Shown here: positions 35,113 through 44,053 of the stretch, piece by piece
How the letters are laid out: each line of letters starts with the position of its first letter
Numbering within the stretch: position 1 is the first letter of the stretch
Source: an uncultured Prevotella sp.
GTDB lineage: Bacteria > Bacteroidota > Bacteroidia > Bacteroidales > Bacteroidaceae
Direction of reading: 5' to 3'
Assembly: GCA_900551055.1 (NCBI GenBank)
Contig: URUK01000018.1
Location: forward strand, 1-50,538
Length of the DNA stretch: 50,538 bases
Program-made: the position numbers and the translations under genes
The notes under the pieces: generated by a model
The model's database searches: none
What the model was told of the DNA's origin: nothing
The model's input: only the letters and a program-made list of their open reading frames with translations

Positions 35113-36480
35113 TTACTTTATCATCACTTTCTTGCCGTTGTGGATGTATATTCCGTGCGTCGGACGTGCTACGCGCATGCCCTGAAGGTTGTACCAGGCG
35201 TCGTCGCCTGTTGTTACGTCGGCATCCGTTTCAACTTCGTTGATACCCGTAGAACCGCCGTCAGTGAAGTCAAGCACAATGTTGCCGGTGGCCGGAGTGA
35301 TGTCAAGACTGGTCTCAAGATATGCCTTACGGGCAGGAACTTCAGTGGCAACGGCGACGAGGCTGAATGTGGCAGCCGTCTCATCGAAAATGTAGTCATA
35401 GACATCGGCCGTTGAAGCCTGTATCGTCTGCGCCCAGTCGCCTATGGCCTTGAGGTAGTTTGTCGCACTGTTCTCACCCTCGCCCGTGGGTATTTCGTAT
35501 GTGCCCGGCTCACCTTTTACCACTATGCCGGTATTAGCCGGAACGTAAGTGACGGGCGAAAGCGTCACCTTTCCTGTCTCGACAGCCGTAGCATAGTAAG
35601 CTTTTATTGCGGCGCCGGTGAAGTCAAGGTTCTTAGTAGAGTTGCTGTATGTGGCCACTCCGACCTCTATGGTTATTGTGACGGCATCATAGCTGTCAGG
35701 ATAGGTTGTAAGCTCTACCTTGCTTATGGTTACGTTTGCGCCGTTTACAATGATGCCGTTGAACTGTATCTGCTCCAATGTGGCAACGTCGGGTATCTCG
35801 TAAGAGAAGGTCTGCACCGAAGTGGATGCTGCAAGGCTTGTCGCCGCATCGTCGTCAAAGGGCTGCCAGCCTTCAGGATTGGCTATCTGCACCTGCGCGT
35901 TGTCGCCTGTTGCGGTGCAGGTTACGGTTATCAGGTCGCCGACTTTTGCCGAGACGAGGGCGGCAGGCTTGTTGTCGTAGCTCAACTGCAGGGCCGTGTC
36001 CCAGTTGCCTATTACTACCGGTGTGCCTTCCCATAGTGTAACGGTTGTTCCTTCCTCTGTTTCATTGGCCTCTATGGCAACTCTTGTTACCGTTACATAA
36101 TGTCCGTTTATAATCATTCCGTAGTCTCTCAACAGGTCGGCCTGCTCTGCTGTCAGCGTGATTGTAACGTCGCCGTCGGCTTCAAGGTCGCCGCTTGCTA
36201 TTGTGGTGCGCTCCGGGTCGCGGCCTGCAACATAGTCGTTGGCGGTTATTTCGTATTGGAACCATTGCTCTTCGCCAGCGTCTTCGGTATTGCGCGACAT
36301 GGTTATGACCATCTGTCCGCCGTCAGCGATGTTTGCGAAGGAAGAAGCAGGAAGTTCGAGCCTTGTTTCCCAAACCCAGTTGCCAATCTCTTGCGAGCCT
36401 GTCCACACGGTAGTCATCTCCGCGTTGGCTGTTACTGCCGCTGCCATGAGCAGCAATAACGAGGTAAAAATCTTTTTCAT
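35113..36480 (-). CDS. Secreted protein with two W-G modules and C-terminal sorting-like tail
   Basis: 455 residues from the ATG at 36480, which gives the signal peptide MKKIFTSLLLLMAAAVTANA; the open frame upstream runs through array I. Two W-G modules (about 23-137 and 146-258) match those of the CE7 protein and the module protein at 42908. A beta-rich region (about 265-405) of a type common in Bacteroidetes secreted proteins follows, then a tail (428-455: YNLQGMRVA ... GIYIHNGKKVMIK). No enzymatic motif is visible. As the last gene of the susCD operon it is probably an accessory glycan-binding protein (inference). The 209-nt gap before it contains array I. Confidence 0.75.
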   Translation of the reverse strand: MKKIFTSLLLLMAAAVTANAEMTTVWTGSQEIGNWVWETRLELPASSFANIADGGQMVITMSRNTEDAGEEQWFQYEITANDYVAGRDPERTTIASGDLEADGDVTITLTAEQADLLRDYGMIINGHYVTVTRVAIEANETEEGTTVTLWEGTPVVIGNWDTALQLSYDNKPAALVSAKVGDLITVTCTATGDNAQVQIANPEGWQPFDDDAATSLAASTSVQTFSYEIPDVATLEQIQFNGIIVNGANVTISKVELTTYPDSYDAVTITIEVGVATYSNSTKNLDFTGAAIKAYYATAVETGKVTLSPVTYVPANTGIVVKGEPGTYEIPTGEGENSATNYLKAIGDWAQTIQASTADVYDYIFDETAATFSLVAVATEVPARKAYLETSLDITPATGNIVLDFTDGGSTGINEVETDADVTTGDDAWYNLQGMRVARPTHGIYIHNGKKVMIK

Positions 36481-36576
36481 TGCGTGTTGATGTTTGATTG
36501 TTATACTTGTTGTTCGATGCCTTCCGCCGGGTCTCCGCAGACCAGTGGCAGGCAGCATGGTTTCCGTCCGTTTTGC

Positions 36577-36657
36577 AAAAGACGGCCTTTCGGACGGTAA
36601 AAGGCCACCTTTCGGACTGCAATATGCGGTCTTTTGCAAGGCGAAAGGCCGCATATT
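36577..36657. repeat. Four-unit 22-bp-period palindrome array, copy I
   Basis: Units start at 36577, 36599, 36621 and 36643. They alternate in orientation: AAAAGACGGCCTTTC, AAAAGGCCACCTTTC, AATATGCGGTCTTTT, GAAAGGCCGCATATT. It lies inside the susCD operon, between the IPT protein and the last module protein. Confidence 0.9.
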
Positions 36658-36689
36658 GCAGAGCCGTTGAGTGTCAGCGCGTTACGCGC

Positions 36690-37865
36690 TTAGCGGTGCT
36701 CGATGCGCAGGTTGCCTATGCGGAAGTCGGCGGTGTAGGCCGCCGTGGGCTGGAATATTATGCGCAACACATTCCATGTGCCGGGAGCAGGAATGGGGGC
36801 GGAGCACATCGGTGCAAGCGGCAGCGTGACGGTCTGCCACTGTCCGTGGGTGTTCAGGCCGAGGCCGTCACCCGGTGTCCATGTATATTCGCTCCCGTAG
36901 TTGAACGTGAACTTAAGCGGCGATGCCTCGGTCAGCGGATAGTCGTTGGCCGTAAGCACCTCGAACTTCAGCACGTAGTCGTCAAGGTTTGTCAGGTCGC
37001 CTGCGTCTATCATGTTGCGGCTTAGGTCGATGGTGTTCCACGCCCATGCGTCGAACGTGCCCGTAATGTGCATGTGCGGATTGCCAAGCGCCGAAGCGTC
37101 TCCTCCTACAGAGCCGTCAGCCTCGACGTCCATCGTTACCGGGCCGTCGATTGCGAACTGCACGTCGCTGAAGTCGCCGTAGAGCAGGTGCTGCGTGGGG
37201 CGGAACGGCAGCGTGGCAGTCATAGGCTCGCCCGTGGTGCCGTCGTTCCAGCTGATTTGGATTGTGCTGTTGTCAGGCGTTCCGGCCGGCACAAGGGCCT
37301 TCATCGACGTGTTGGTGATTGAGCCGAGGCCGAGAGCCGTGCCGCCAAGAGTAACCTGCGACGTTGTGCCGAAGTCGTAATAGTCGAAGTTCCGGCCGGT
37401 GATTGTCACAGAGTCGCCAGCGTCGGTGAACTCGCATTCAAGCCCGCTGACCGACAGCTGTGGGAACGGCACGGTGAAATCGAACGTGGCCGTGCCTTCG
37501 GCCGTGGTGTATTCTATCTTGTTCTGGTGCTCCATCGACAGCTCCTGCGGTATCGTTACGTTGGCGCTTGTTGAATAGGTGTACACCTCCGAGAGGTCAA
37601 CCTCTACGGTATTGAACGTTATGCGCGTCGGCCTGTTGAGGTTCCGGCCCACTATGCGCACCATCTGGCCTGCCTCGCCCTCGGTTATCGGGCGTTCAAG
37701 CAGCGTGTCGCCAACTTCATATACGGCGGTTATCACGGGCGCGCCGGTGTTGGCCTGGTCTTCAAGCGGCGTGTACCCGTCGTTGTAGTCAACGATGTCG
37801 TTGCAGCTTGCGAGTGCGAACAGGGCGAGCGCCGCCGCAAAACATGTCATTATGTTAGCTTTCAT
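36690..37865 (-). CDS. IPT/TIG-domain surface glycan-binding lipoprotein (SGBP-B type)
   Basis: 391 residues; lipobox ends at Cys21 (FALASC). Two IPT/TIG folds (about 42-130, with AGQMVRIVGRNLNRP, and 133-222, with SVTITGRNF) form an extended stalk. A C-terminal domain (about 228-391) resembles the glycan-binding domain of SGBP-B proteins. Such proteins follow susD in xyloglucan, mannan and glucan PULs and present glycan at the surface. 33 nt after susD. Confidence 0.88.
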   Translation of the reverse strand: MKANIMTCFAAALALFALASCNDIVDYNDGYTPLEDQANTGAPVITAVYEVGDTLLERPITEGEAGQMVRIVGRNLNRPTRITFNTVEVDLSEVYTYSTSANVTIPQELSMEHQNKIEYTTAEGTATFDFTVPFPQLSVSGLECEFTDAGDSVTITGRNFDYYDFGTTSQVTLGGTALGLGSITNTSMKALVPAGTPDNSTIQISWNDGTTGEPMTATLPFRPTQHLLYGDFSDVQFAIDGPVTMDVEADGSVGGDASALGNPHMHITGTFDAWAWNTIDLSRNMIDAGDLTNLDDYVLKFEVLTANDYPLTEASPLKFTFNYGSEYTWTPGDGLGLNTHGQWQTVTLPLAPMCSAPIPAPGTWNVLRIIFQPTAAYTADFRIGNLRIEHR

Positions 37866-37898
37866 AGCCTTGTGTTTTTATTCGTTGTCCGTTATTTA

Positions 37899-39656
37899 TT
37901 AGTTCCATCCGGGGTTGTTCTCGGTTATGGCCTTATTGGTGTTAAGCTCGGCGTTGGGGATGGGGAACAGCAAGTTGCGCTGCTGGCGCGTCTTGTTGAT
38001 GCCCGAGTCGTCGCTTCCGCCCAGCGCGTTCATGGCGTCGAGGTATATGCCCCAGCGTATGAGGTCCCAACGGCGGTCGCCCTCGCAGGCGAATTCCTTT
38101 GCACGCTCCTCAAGGATTGCGCTGCGCATCTTCTCCTGTGTGTCAAGCGCGCCGTTGCCGGTAAGGCTGCCCTCGGTGGCGTTTGAACGCCGGCGCACGT
38201 TGTTGAGATAGATAAGCGCCTCGCCGGGGTTGCCGAGTTCGTTCTCCGCTTCGGCGTAGATAAGCTGCACGTCGGCGTAACGCAGGAAGGGCCAGTTGGC
38301 ATCGGCGTTCTCCGTTGCGGCGTTTGTCACGTCAGAATACTTCGTGGTGAATGCCAGGCACTCGCTCGTCATGTTGTAATAGTAGCTCACTCCGTCATCG
38401 TAAGGAGCCACGGGGCTGCTCACCCAGTTGCCGTCAAGGTCGGTGCCGGTGGCCATTATGCTGTACTCTTCGGTCAGGGGATAGTAGAAACCGAGGTTTC
38501 CGTCCTCTTGTCCGTTGACGCGCCAGCGGTGCCTTACGCCGTTTACGATGCGGTAATCATCGTGTTCGAACAGGTCATACCAGTGGCGTGTGCATCCCGT
38601 CCATCCGCCGCTGGCGATGAAGTCGGAACCGGCGGCTGTGAGATAGCCGGCATACTGCGTGTGAACCTGTGTGGAGTAAGTGTCGTTGCCGTCGGCGGAA
38701 GCGATGGAGAACATGAATTCAGGCGCCGTTGCCGACGTCTTGCTCCAAAGCTCAGAGTAAGGCAGCAGCTCGTAGTCGCCATATTCGCCGTCGATAACGT
38801 CCTTAGCCCACTGTGCCGCCAGCGTGTACAGTTCGTGCGAGTCCATGTTTTCATATCCGTCAACGGCGGTCTTGTTGAGCGTCATGCTTACTAAAGGAGC
38901 GTAAGCCCTGTCGTCGCCCTCGCCGTCGTATGCCGGCCCTGTGCGCACCGTTACGGGCGTGCCTTCTGGCATTGCGGCAGAGGCCATTGTAGCGTAGACC
39001 TTGGCCAGCAGGCCGGCCGCGCTTCCGGCGTTGACGTGTCCGAGCTCATAGTTGCTGTCGGTGTTCTTGTACATCATCGCCGCAGCCGATGTGAGGTTAT
39101 TTATAATGTAGTTGTACACAGAGTCGACGCTCTGCCTCGGCTGGTTCTTGTCAGTGGTGTCAACCTCCGGCTGCACGGGCACAGGACCGTATGCGCGCAC
39201 CAAGAGGAAGTAGGCGAACGCCTTGTTGAACTTCACCTCGCCTATGGCGTTGAACTTGGCGGCGTCGGAAATGTTTGTCATCGACCTGATCTCGCGCTCC
39301 GCCATGTTGGCCCTGCCTATCAGGTTGTAGCATCCGTTCCACAGCGCGTCAGGCACTTCAGGCTCTCCCTGGAAGTTGCCGGCGCCGAAAGTACCGAACA
39401 GCCAGTCGGGGCCTGATATGTAGTCGGCGTCCTGCTCGAGCACCCTGGGGAAGTAACCCCAGCGGAACATGTCGTTAATCCACTTGCTGTAAACGCCCGT
39501 AACCCATTGTTTCGCGGCGTCCTCGCTGTCGCCCACCATGTCGTCGGTGATGAGGCTGTCAGGGTCTTCCTCTATCCAGCTTGTACATCCGGCAAGCGCA
39601 CCGGCGCCGATAACCAGCATGCAGGCCGCAGCTATTGATAATATAGTCTTTTTCAT
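37899..39656 (-). CDS. SusD-family glycan-binding lipoprotein (mannan PUL)
   Basis: 585 residues from the ATG at 39656 (the frame extends into susC but the internal ATG gives the lipoprotein signal). Lipobox ends at Cys24 (GALAGC). Family hallmarks: GEVKFNKAFAYFLLVRAYGP in the TPR region, the late FLRYADVQLIYAEAENELGN, and the C-terminal ERAKEFACEGDRRWDLIRWG. It caps the SusC channel and binds the incoming glycan. 19 nt after susC, 33 nt before the IPT protein. Confidence 0.95.
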   Translation of the reverse strand: MKKTILSIAAACMLVIGAGALAGCTSWIEEDPDSLITDDMVGDSEDAAKQWVTGVYSKWINDMFRWGYFPRVLEQDADYISGPDWLFGTFGAGNFQGEPEVPDALWNGCYNLIGRANMAEREIRSMTNISDAAKFNAIGEVKFNKAFAYFLLVRAYGPVPVQPEVDTTDKNQPRQSVDSVYNYIINNLTSAAAMMYKNTDSNYELGHVNAGSAAGLLAKVYATMASAAMPEGTPVTVRTGPAYDGEGDDRAYAPLVSMTLNKTAVDGYENMDSHELYTLAAQWAKDVIDGEYGDYELLPYSELWSKTSATAPEFMFSIASADGNDTYSTQVHTQYAGYLTAAGSDFIASGGWTGCTRHWYDLFEHDDYRIVNGVRHRWRVNGQEDGNLGFYYPLTEEYSIMATGTDLDGNWVSSPVAPYDDGVSYYYNMTSECLAFTTKYSDVTNAATENADANWPFLRYADVQLIYAEAENELGNPGEALIYLNNVRRRSNATEGSLTGNGALDTQEKMRSAILEERAKEFACEGDRRWDLIRWGIYLDAMNALGGSDDSGINKTRQQRNLLFPIPNAELNTNKAITENNPGWN

Positions 39657-39675
39657 GTCGTCTATTCGAACTTGG

Positions 39676-42600
39676 TTAGAATGTGAAGTTAAGTCCAAGG
39701 GTGAACGTGCGCGCACTCGGATACGAGTAACTGTCCACTCCCGGTGTGGCCGAGTTTGTGCCTCCGGCGTTCACGTCGGGGTCGAACCAGCTGTAGTTGG
39801 TTATCGTGAACAGGTTGTTGGCCGTGAACGAGATGTTAAGTTTCTGTATGCCGGGGAACGGCTTGAACCAGTCGTAAGACAGAGTTATGTACTTCATCTT
39901 CAGGTAGCTGCCGTCCTCAACGTAGCGGTCGCTGAACAGCCATGTGCGGTTGTAGCCTGCGGTAGGCTTCGGCCACTTGGCGTTGGCGGAGTTCTCTGGT
40001 GTCCACCGCGTGTTGTAAGCCTCCCATGTAATGTTGCCGTAGTTGCCCATCTCTATGTCCGTGAGGTTGTAGTTCAGGATGTCGTTGCCCTGCGAGCCTT
40101 GCAACATGAACGAGAGTGTAAAGTTCTTCCACGACAGGTTGCTTGTGAAGCCGTACACGAAGTCAGGGTTTGTGTCGCCGATGATGGTCTTGTCGGCAGC
40201 CGTGATTTGTCCGTCGCCGTTCAGGTCGCGGTACTTTATCTCGCCGATGTAACGCCTTGCCTCGGTGTCTGAAAGGTTGGCGTATGCCGGGAAAGAACGG
40301 ACTTCGGCCAAATTGTCGTAGAATCCGTCCTCGACATATCCGTAAATAGTGCCTATCGGGCAGCCGTTGCGCTGGAGGAAAGCCTGGTCAGCCGCGCTCC
40401 ACAGCGACGTTGCATACTGGTCGCCGTCAAGTCCGCCGATACGGTTGCGGTTGAAAGAGAGGTTGGCCGATATGTTCCACTTCACAGGAGTGTTGCGCAA
40501 CACGTCGTAGTTGAGCGTGAACTCAAGTCCTTCATTTGTCACATTGCCGCTGTTCACCATCATCTGCGTAAAGCCGGAGCTGCCCGGTATGGTGACGTTC
40601 TGCAGCAAGTCACGCGTTTTCTTGTAGTAATAGTCAACCGTGAACTGCAGCCTGTTGTCGAGAAATCCCATGTCGATACCGGCGTTGAACTGGTCGGTTG
40701 TTTCCCATTTCAGGTCGGGATTGGTCGGCCCTCGCCAGTCAATCATCGACATTCCGCTCTCAAGCGAGCCGTTAAACGGATAGTTTGCGGCGTTGAGAAC
40801 GTTCAACGTGCGGTAAGCTCCTATGGCCTGGTTACCCGTTTGGCCGAAACTCAGGCGGAATTTGAGGTTGGAGAAGATGTTGAGGTCTTGTATGAACTTC
40901 TCCTCGCTGGCCCTCCATGCGAAGGCTCCGGAAAGGAACGTCGCCCATTTGTTGTTCTTTGCGAAGCTCGAACTGCCGTCAGTACGGACACTGGCGGTGA
41001 AGATATACCTGTCGAGCAGCGTGTAGTTGACACGTCCGAGGAATGATTCGAGCGCCTGCTCGGTTGTGCTGCTGCTTATCGTAGCACGGTCGAGGGCAAG
41101 GCTCATGTCGTTGTCCTGCGTGTAGTCGGTGGGGAAGTTAGTGGCCGACATTGCCGTATTCTCACCCGTTCCCTTCTCGAATGTCATACCTGCCACAACG
41201 TTCAGCGCATGCACTCCCCAGCGTTTGTCGAACGTAAGGATGCTTTCCGCCGTCAGGCTCTTCCAGATGCTCGTGGACTTTCCGCCCAAACCGTTGTTAG
41301 GAGTACGTCCTTCCTGCGTGTGGCGGTCATAATACGTGTTGCGGTGGCCGTCGTTGTAGCCGAGACCGAGGTTCTGGCGGAAGGTCAGCCATGGCGCGAG
41401 TTTCACCTGGACATAGCTGCTTGAGAACCAGCTTATCTGCTTCAACTGGTCCTTTGCCCCGTTTATGTAGTTGACCGGGTTCGTAGCCAGCCAGTTAAGT
41501 TCGTCAAGTTGTTCAGTCTCTGTATGCACTCCGTATGTCGGAGGGAATATGAGTGCCGAGCGGATTACGCCCGTATTCTCAGAGCCTGTACGCTGGAAGT
41601 CGGTCGTTGTGTTGGTAAAGAACGAGCTTGTACCTATTTCCAGCCACTTCGTTATGTGCCGTCCGATGTTGATTGATATGCCGTACCGCTCGAAACCGGT
41701 GTTCTTTATTATACCGTCCTGCTTTGTGAAGTTGCCCGAGAAATTGTACCAGCCGCGGTCGTTGCCGTTGCTTACGCTCACGTTGTAGTCTTGCTGGAAG
41801 GCAGTCTGGTATATTTCGTCCTGCCAGTCGGCCACAGCCACCTCGTCAACGTTGCCGTACTGGTCGGTACGCAGTCCGGGATTGCGGAAATCTTCAGGGC
41901 TGGGGTTGTACGTTCCGGCGTCATAGATGAAGTTGCCGTTCACGTATGGGTAGTCCCATTCGCCACGGTAGGGGAACGCGGCGGTGCTTCCCTCATAGTA
42001 ATGGCTGTTGGCATACTGTTCGTTCTGGTACAAGGCATAGGTGTAAGGGTCAAGAACCTTTACGCGTTTGCCGATTGTCTGCAAGCCGAGCTTCACGTTA
42101 AGCTCGATTGTAGGCTTGCCGCCGTCACTTTCCTTGCCTTTCTTCGTGGTGATGATGACAACGCCGTTGGCACCGCGCGAACCGTAGATGGCCGTTGCCG
42201 AAGCGTCCTTGAGCACCTCGATTTTCTCGATGTCGTTGGGGTTAATCATCGACAGAGGCGAAGAGAACTGGTTGTTGCCCTCGTTGGCGCTCGACGTCGG
42301 CGTGCCGTTGGGGCTTGTTCCGTAAGGCACACCGTCGACGATGTAAAGCGGCTGCGAGCTTGTAGTGAACGAGTTTGCGCCGCGCACGGTGATGCTTACG
42401 CCCGCTCCCGGCGAGCCGTCACTCTGGCTTACCTGCACTCCTGCAATCTTTCCTTGCAGTCCGTGGGCCACGTCGGTAGTGTTGCCGGCCATAAGCTCGT
42501 CGCCCTTGATTTGCGTTATGGAGCCGCTAAGGTCACGTTTCTTCATCGTACCGTAGCCTACCACCACGACCTCGTCCATCTCGTTGGCTTCCGCCTCAAG

Positions 42601-42882
42601 GACGACCTGCACCGAAGTCTTGTCTTTAACGTTGATTACTTGTGTCTTGTAGCCAATCATCGACACCTGTATGAGGCTCTTGCCTGCCGGCATCGTGATA
42701 GAGAAGTTGCCGTCAAAATCGGCCACCGCCGCAGTCTTCGTGCCAGGCACTTGGATTGTAGCTCCTATCATCGGCTCATTGTTGCTTGCACCGTCCAGCA
42801 CTTGTCCCTTGACAATCTGCTGCGCGTTCAAGCCGGTACACCATGCCACCAGCATGGCGCACAATAAAATCAATCTGTACAT
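39676..42882 (-). CDS. SusC-family TonB-dependent transporter (mannan PUL)
   Basis: 1068 residues from the ATG at 42882, which gives the signal peptide MYRLILLCAMLVAWCTGLNA; an in-frame ATG at 42918 overlaps the upstream gene. Order: carboxypeptidase-regulatory-like domain (about 24-100), TonB-box region (EVVVVGYGTMKKRDLSG), plug (about 115-235, with DASATAIYGSRGANGVV), barrel ending TLGLNFTF. It imports mannan oligosaccharides through the outer membrane with its SusD partner (substrate inferred from neighbours). 25 nt after the module protein. Confidence 0.96.
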   Translation of the reverse strand: MYRLILLCAMLVAWCTGLNAQQIVKGQVLDGASNNEPMIGATIQVPGTKTAAVADFDGNFSITMPAGKSLIQVSMIGYKTQVINVKDKTSVQVVLEAEANEMDEVVVVGYGTMKKRDLSGSITQIKGDELMAGNTTDVAHGLQGKIAGVQVSQSDGSPGAGVSITVRGANSFTTSSQPLYIVDGVPYGTSPNGTPTSSANEGNNQFSSPLSMINPNDIEKIEVLKDASATAIYGSRGANGVVIITTKKGKESDGGKPTIELNVKLGLQTIGKRVKVLDPYTYALYQNEQYANSHYYEGSTAAFPYRGEWDYPYVNGNFIYDAGTYNPSPEDFRNPGLRTDQYGNVDEVAVADWQDEIYQTAFQQDYNVSVSNGNDRGWYNFSGNFTKQDGIIKNTGFERYGISINIGRHITKWLEIGTSSFFTNTTTDFQRTGSENTGVIRSALIFPPTYGVHTETEQLDELNWLATNPVNYINGAKDQLKQISWFSSSYVQVKLAPWLTFRQNLGLGYNDGHRNTYYDRHTQEGRTPNNGLGGKSTSIWKSLTAESILTFDKRWGVHALNVVAGMTFEKGTGENTAMSATNFPTDYTQDNDMSLALDRATISSSTTEQALESFLGRVNYTLLDRYIFTASVRTDGSSSFAKNNKWATFLSGAFAWRASEEKFIQDLNIFSNLKFRLSFGQTGNQAIGAYRTLNVLNAANYPFNGSLESGMSMIDWRGPTNPDLKWETTDQFNAGIDMGFLDNRLQFTVDYYYKKTRDLLQNVTIPGSSGFTQMMVNSGNVTNEGLEFTLNYDVLRNTPVKWNISANLSFNRNRIGGLDGDQYATSLWSAADQAFLQRNGCPIGTIYGYVEDGFYDNLAEVRSFPAYANLSDTEARRYIGEIKYRDLNGDGQITAADKTIIGDTNPDFVYGFTSNLSWKNFTLSFMLQGSQGNDILNYNLTDIEMGNYGNITWEAYNTRWTPENSANAKWPKPTAGYNRTWLFSDRYVEDGSYLKMKYITLSYDWFKPFPGIQKLNISFTANNLFTITNYSWFDPDVNAGGTNSATPGVDSYSYPSARTFTLGLNFTF

Positions 42883-42907
42883 ATTAAAAAGGTTATATAA
42901 TTGTTTG

Positions 42908-44053
42908 TTAGTTGCCAATATGCAGAATGTAGGCCTTCGTTATGGTAGCGCCCACGCCCGTTATCACCACTCCCCTGGTCTTGAGCTTGTCAAGCACACC
43001 GGCGTCGAGCGTAAGCACCACGTCGTTGCCGTCGAGCTTGTACCATACAGGCTCCGCCGACCCCGTTATGTCCTTCCAGTCGCCGCGGTTCTCGCGGAAA
43101 GATATTTGCGGCTGGCAGCCGGGCTGCATCTTTTCATAGCACACCACGATGCAATCGCTCTCGGTGCAGTCCTGAAACGGCTCCGCCGTTATGCGTATGT
43201 TGCCGCTCCAGTCTTGCGGAAACAGCTTCTCGCCGTGGAAGAGTTCGCCCGGCTTCAGCTCGTATTCGCGCGGTGCGCGCTGCGCCCCGTCAAGGCTTTC
43301 GTCGCGCGTGCCTATAAAAGATATTACCGAAATCTTGTCCAGACGGTAGCCCTTGCCGCCCACGCGCATGCTTACGCCGTCACTGCCGGCCAGCTGCAGC
43401 TTGACGAGCTGCGACTGTTCGCTGACCGGATAGGTGAAGCCGTCCTGCCCCACGGGCACTCCGTCGAGCGAAGGCTCCATGGCGTTCCATGTGAAATCCA
43501 TCACCTTGCCGGCCGCTCCTTCCTCAACGCGGCTTGCATGGAAGTGCAGCACGTCGCCCACTTTCACGTCCTTGAAGCAGTCTTTCTGTATGCTTGCGCT
43601 CGCGCTCCAGTCGTCTTTCATTAGCACCGCAGGGCCGCGGTAGATTGTCTTCTCCACAATCTCGGCGGCTGGGATGTGCGTCACGCGCAGTATGCGGTAG
43701 TCGTGTCCGCCCAACGCCAGTCCGCGCTGCTTTATTTTTGCGAGCATGTCTTCGGTTATTTTCAAGCGGAAAGGCCCCGAGATGTCGAAGTATGCGTATT
43801 CGGGGGCTATGGCTTTCCAGTCGGCCGGGTCTTGGAACGCGCCCTGTGCGCCGGCCTTCACGTTGTCAACATATACGGTCAGCACGTCGCCCGGCTGCGC
43901 CGCGGCGAACTGCTGCGGCTCGATGACGATGTTGTCCTTCCATCCCGCGCCGATGGTTTTCGGTCCCAAGAGGATGGTGCGCTCCGCAGCCGCGAGCCGC
44001 GTGAAGGCGAACAGGCCAGCGAGAAGCAATGGTATGATGGTAAAGCGTTTCAT
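42908..44053 (-). CDS. Secreted protein of three W-G modules, putative glycan-binding
   Basis: 381 residues with signal peptide (to about LAAA, residue 23). The rest is three repeats of about 103-112 residues (25-127, 135-246, 269-380). Each opens with a W/G-rich strand and a DW or GW, has a GDVL or SDCIVV strand in the middle, then a W-x-x-I or W-x-x-M stretch, and closes with L-K-x-x-G-h-x-h-x-G and T-h-x-x-h. The same modules occur in the CE7 protein and at 35113. No catalytic motif is seen. It overlaps the GH26 stop by 4 nt (ATGA) and precedes susC, so a role in holding mannan for GH26 and SusCD is likely (inference). Confidence 0.75.
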   Translation of the reverse strand: MKRFTIIPLLLAGLFAFTRLAAAERTILLGPKTIGAGWKDNIVIEPQQFAAAQPGDVLTVYVDNVKAGAQGAFQDPADWKAIAPEYAYFDISGPFRLKITEDMLAKIKQRGLALGGHDYRILRVTHIPAAEIVEKTIYRGPAVLMKDDWSASASIQKDCFKDVKVGDVLHFHASRVEEGAAGKVMDFTWNAMEPSLDGVPVGQDGFTYPVSEQSQLVKLQLAGSDGVSMRVGGKGYRLDKISVISFIGTRDESLDGAQRAPREYELKPGELFHGEKLFPQDWSGNIRITAEPFQDCTESDCIVVCYEKMQPGCQPQISFRENRGDWKDITGSAEPVWYKLDGNDVVLTLDAGVLDKLKTRGVVITGVGATITKAYILHIGN

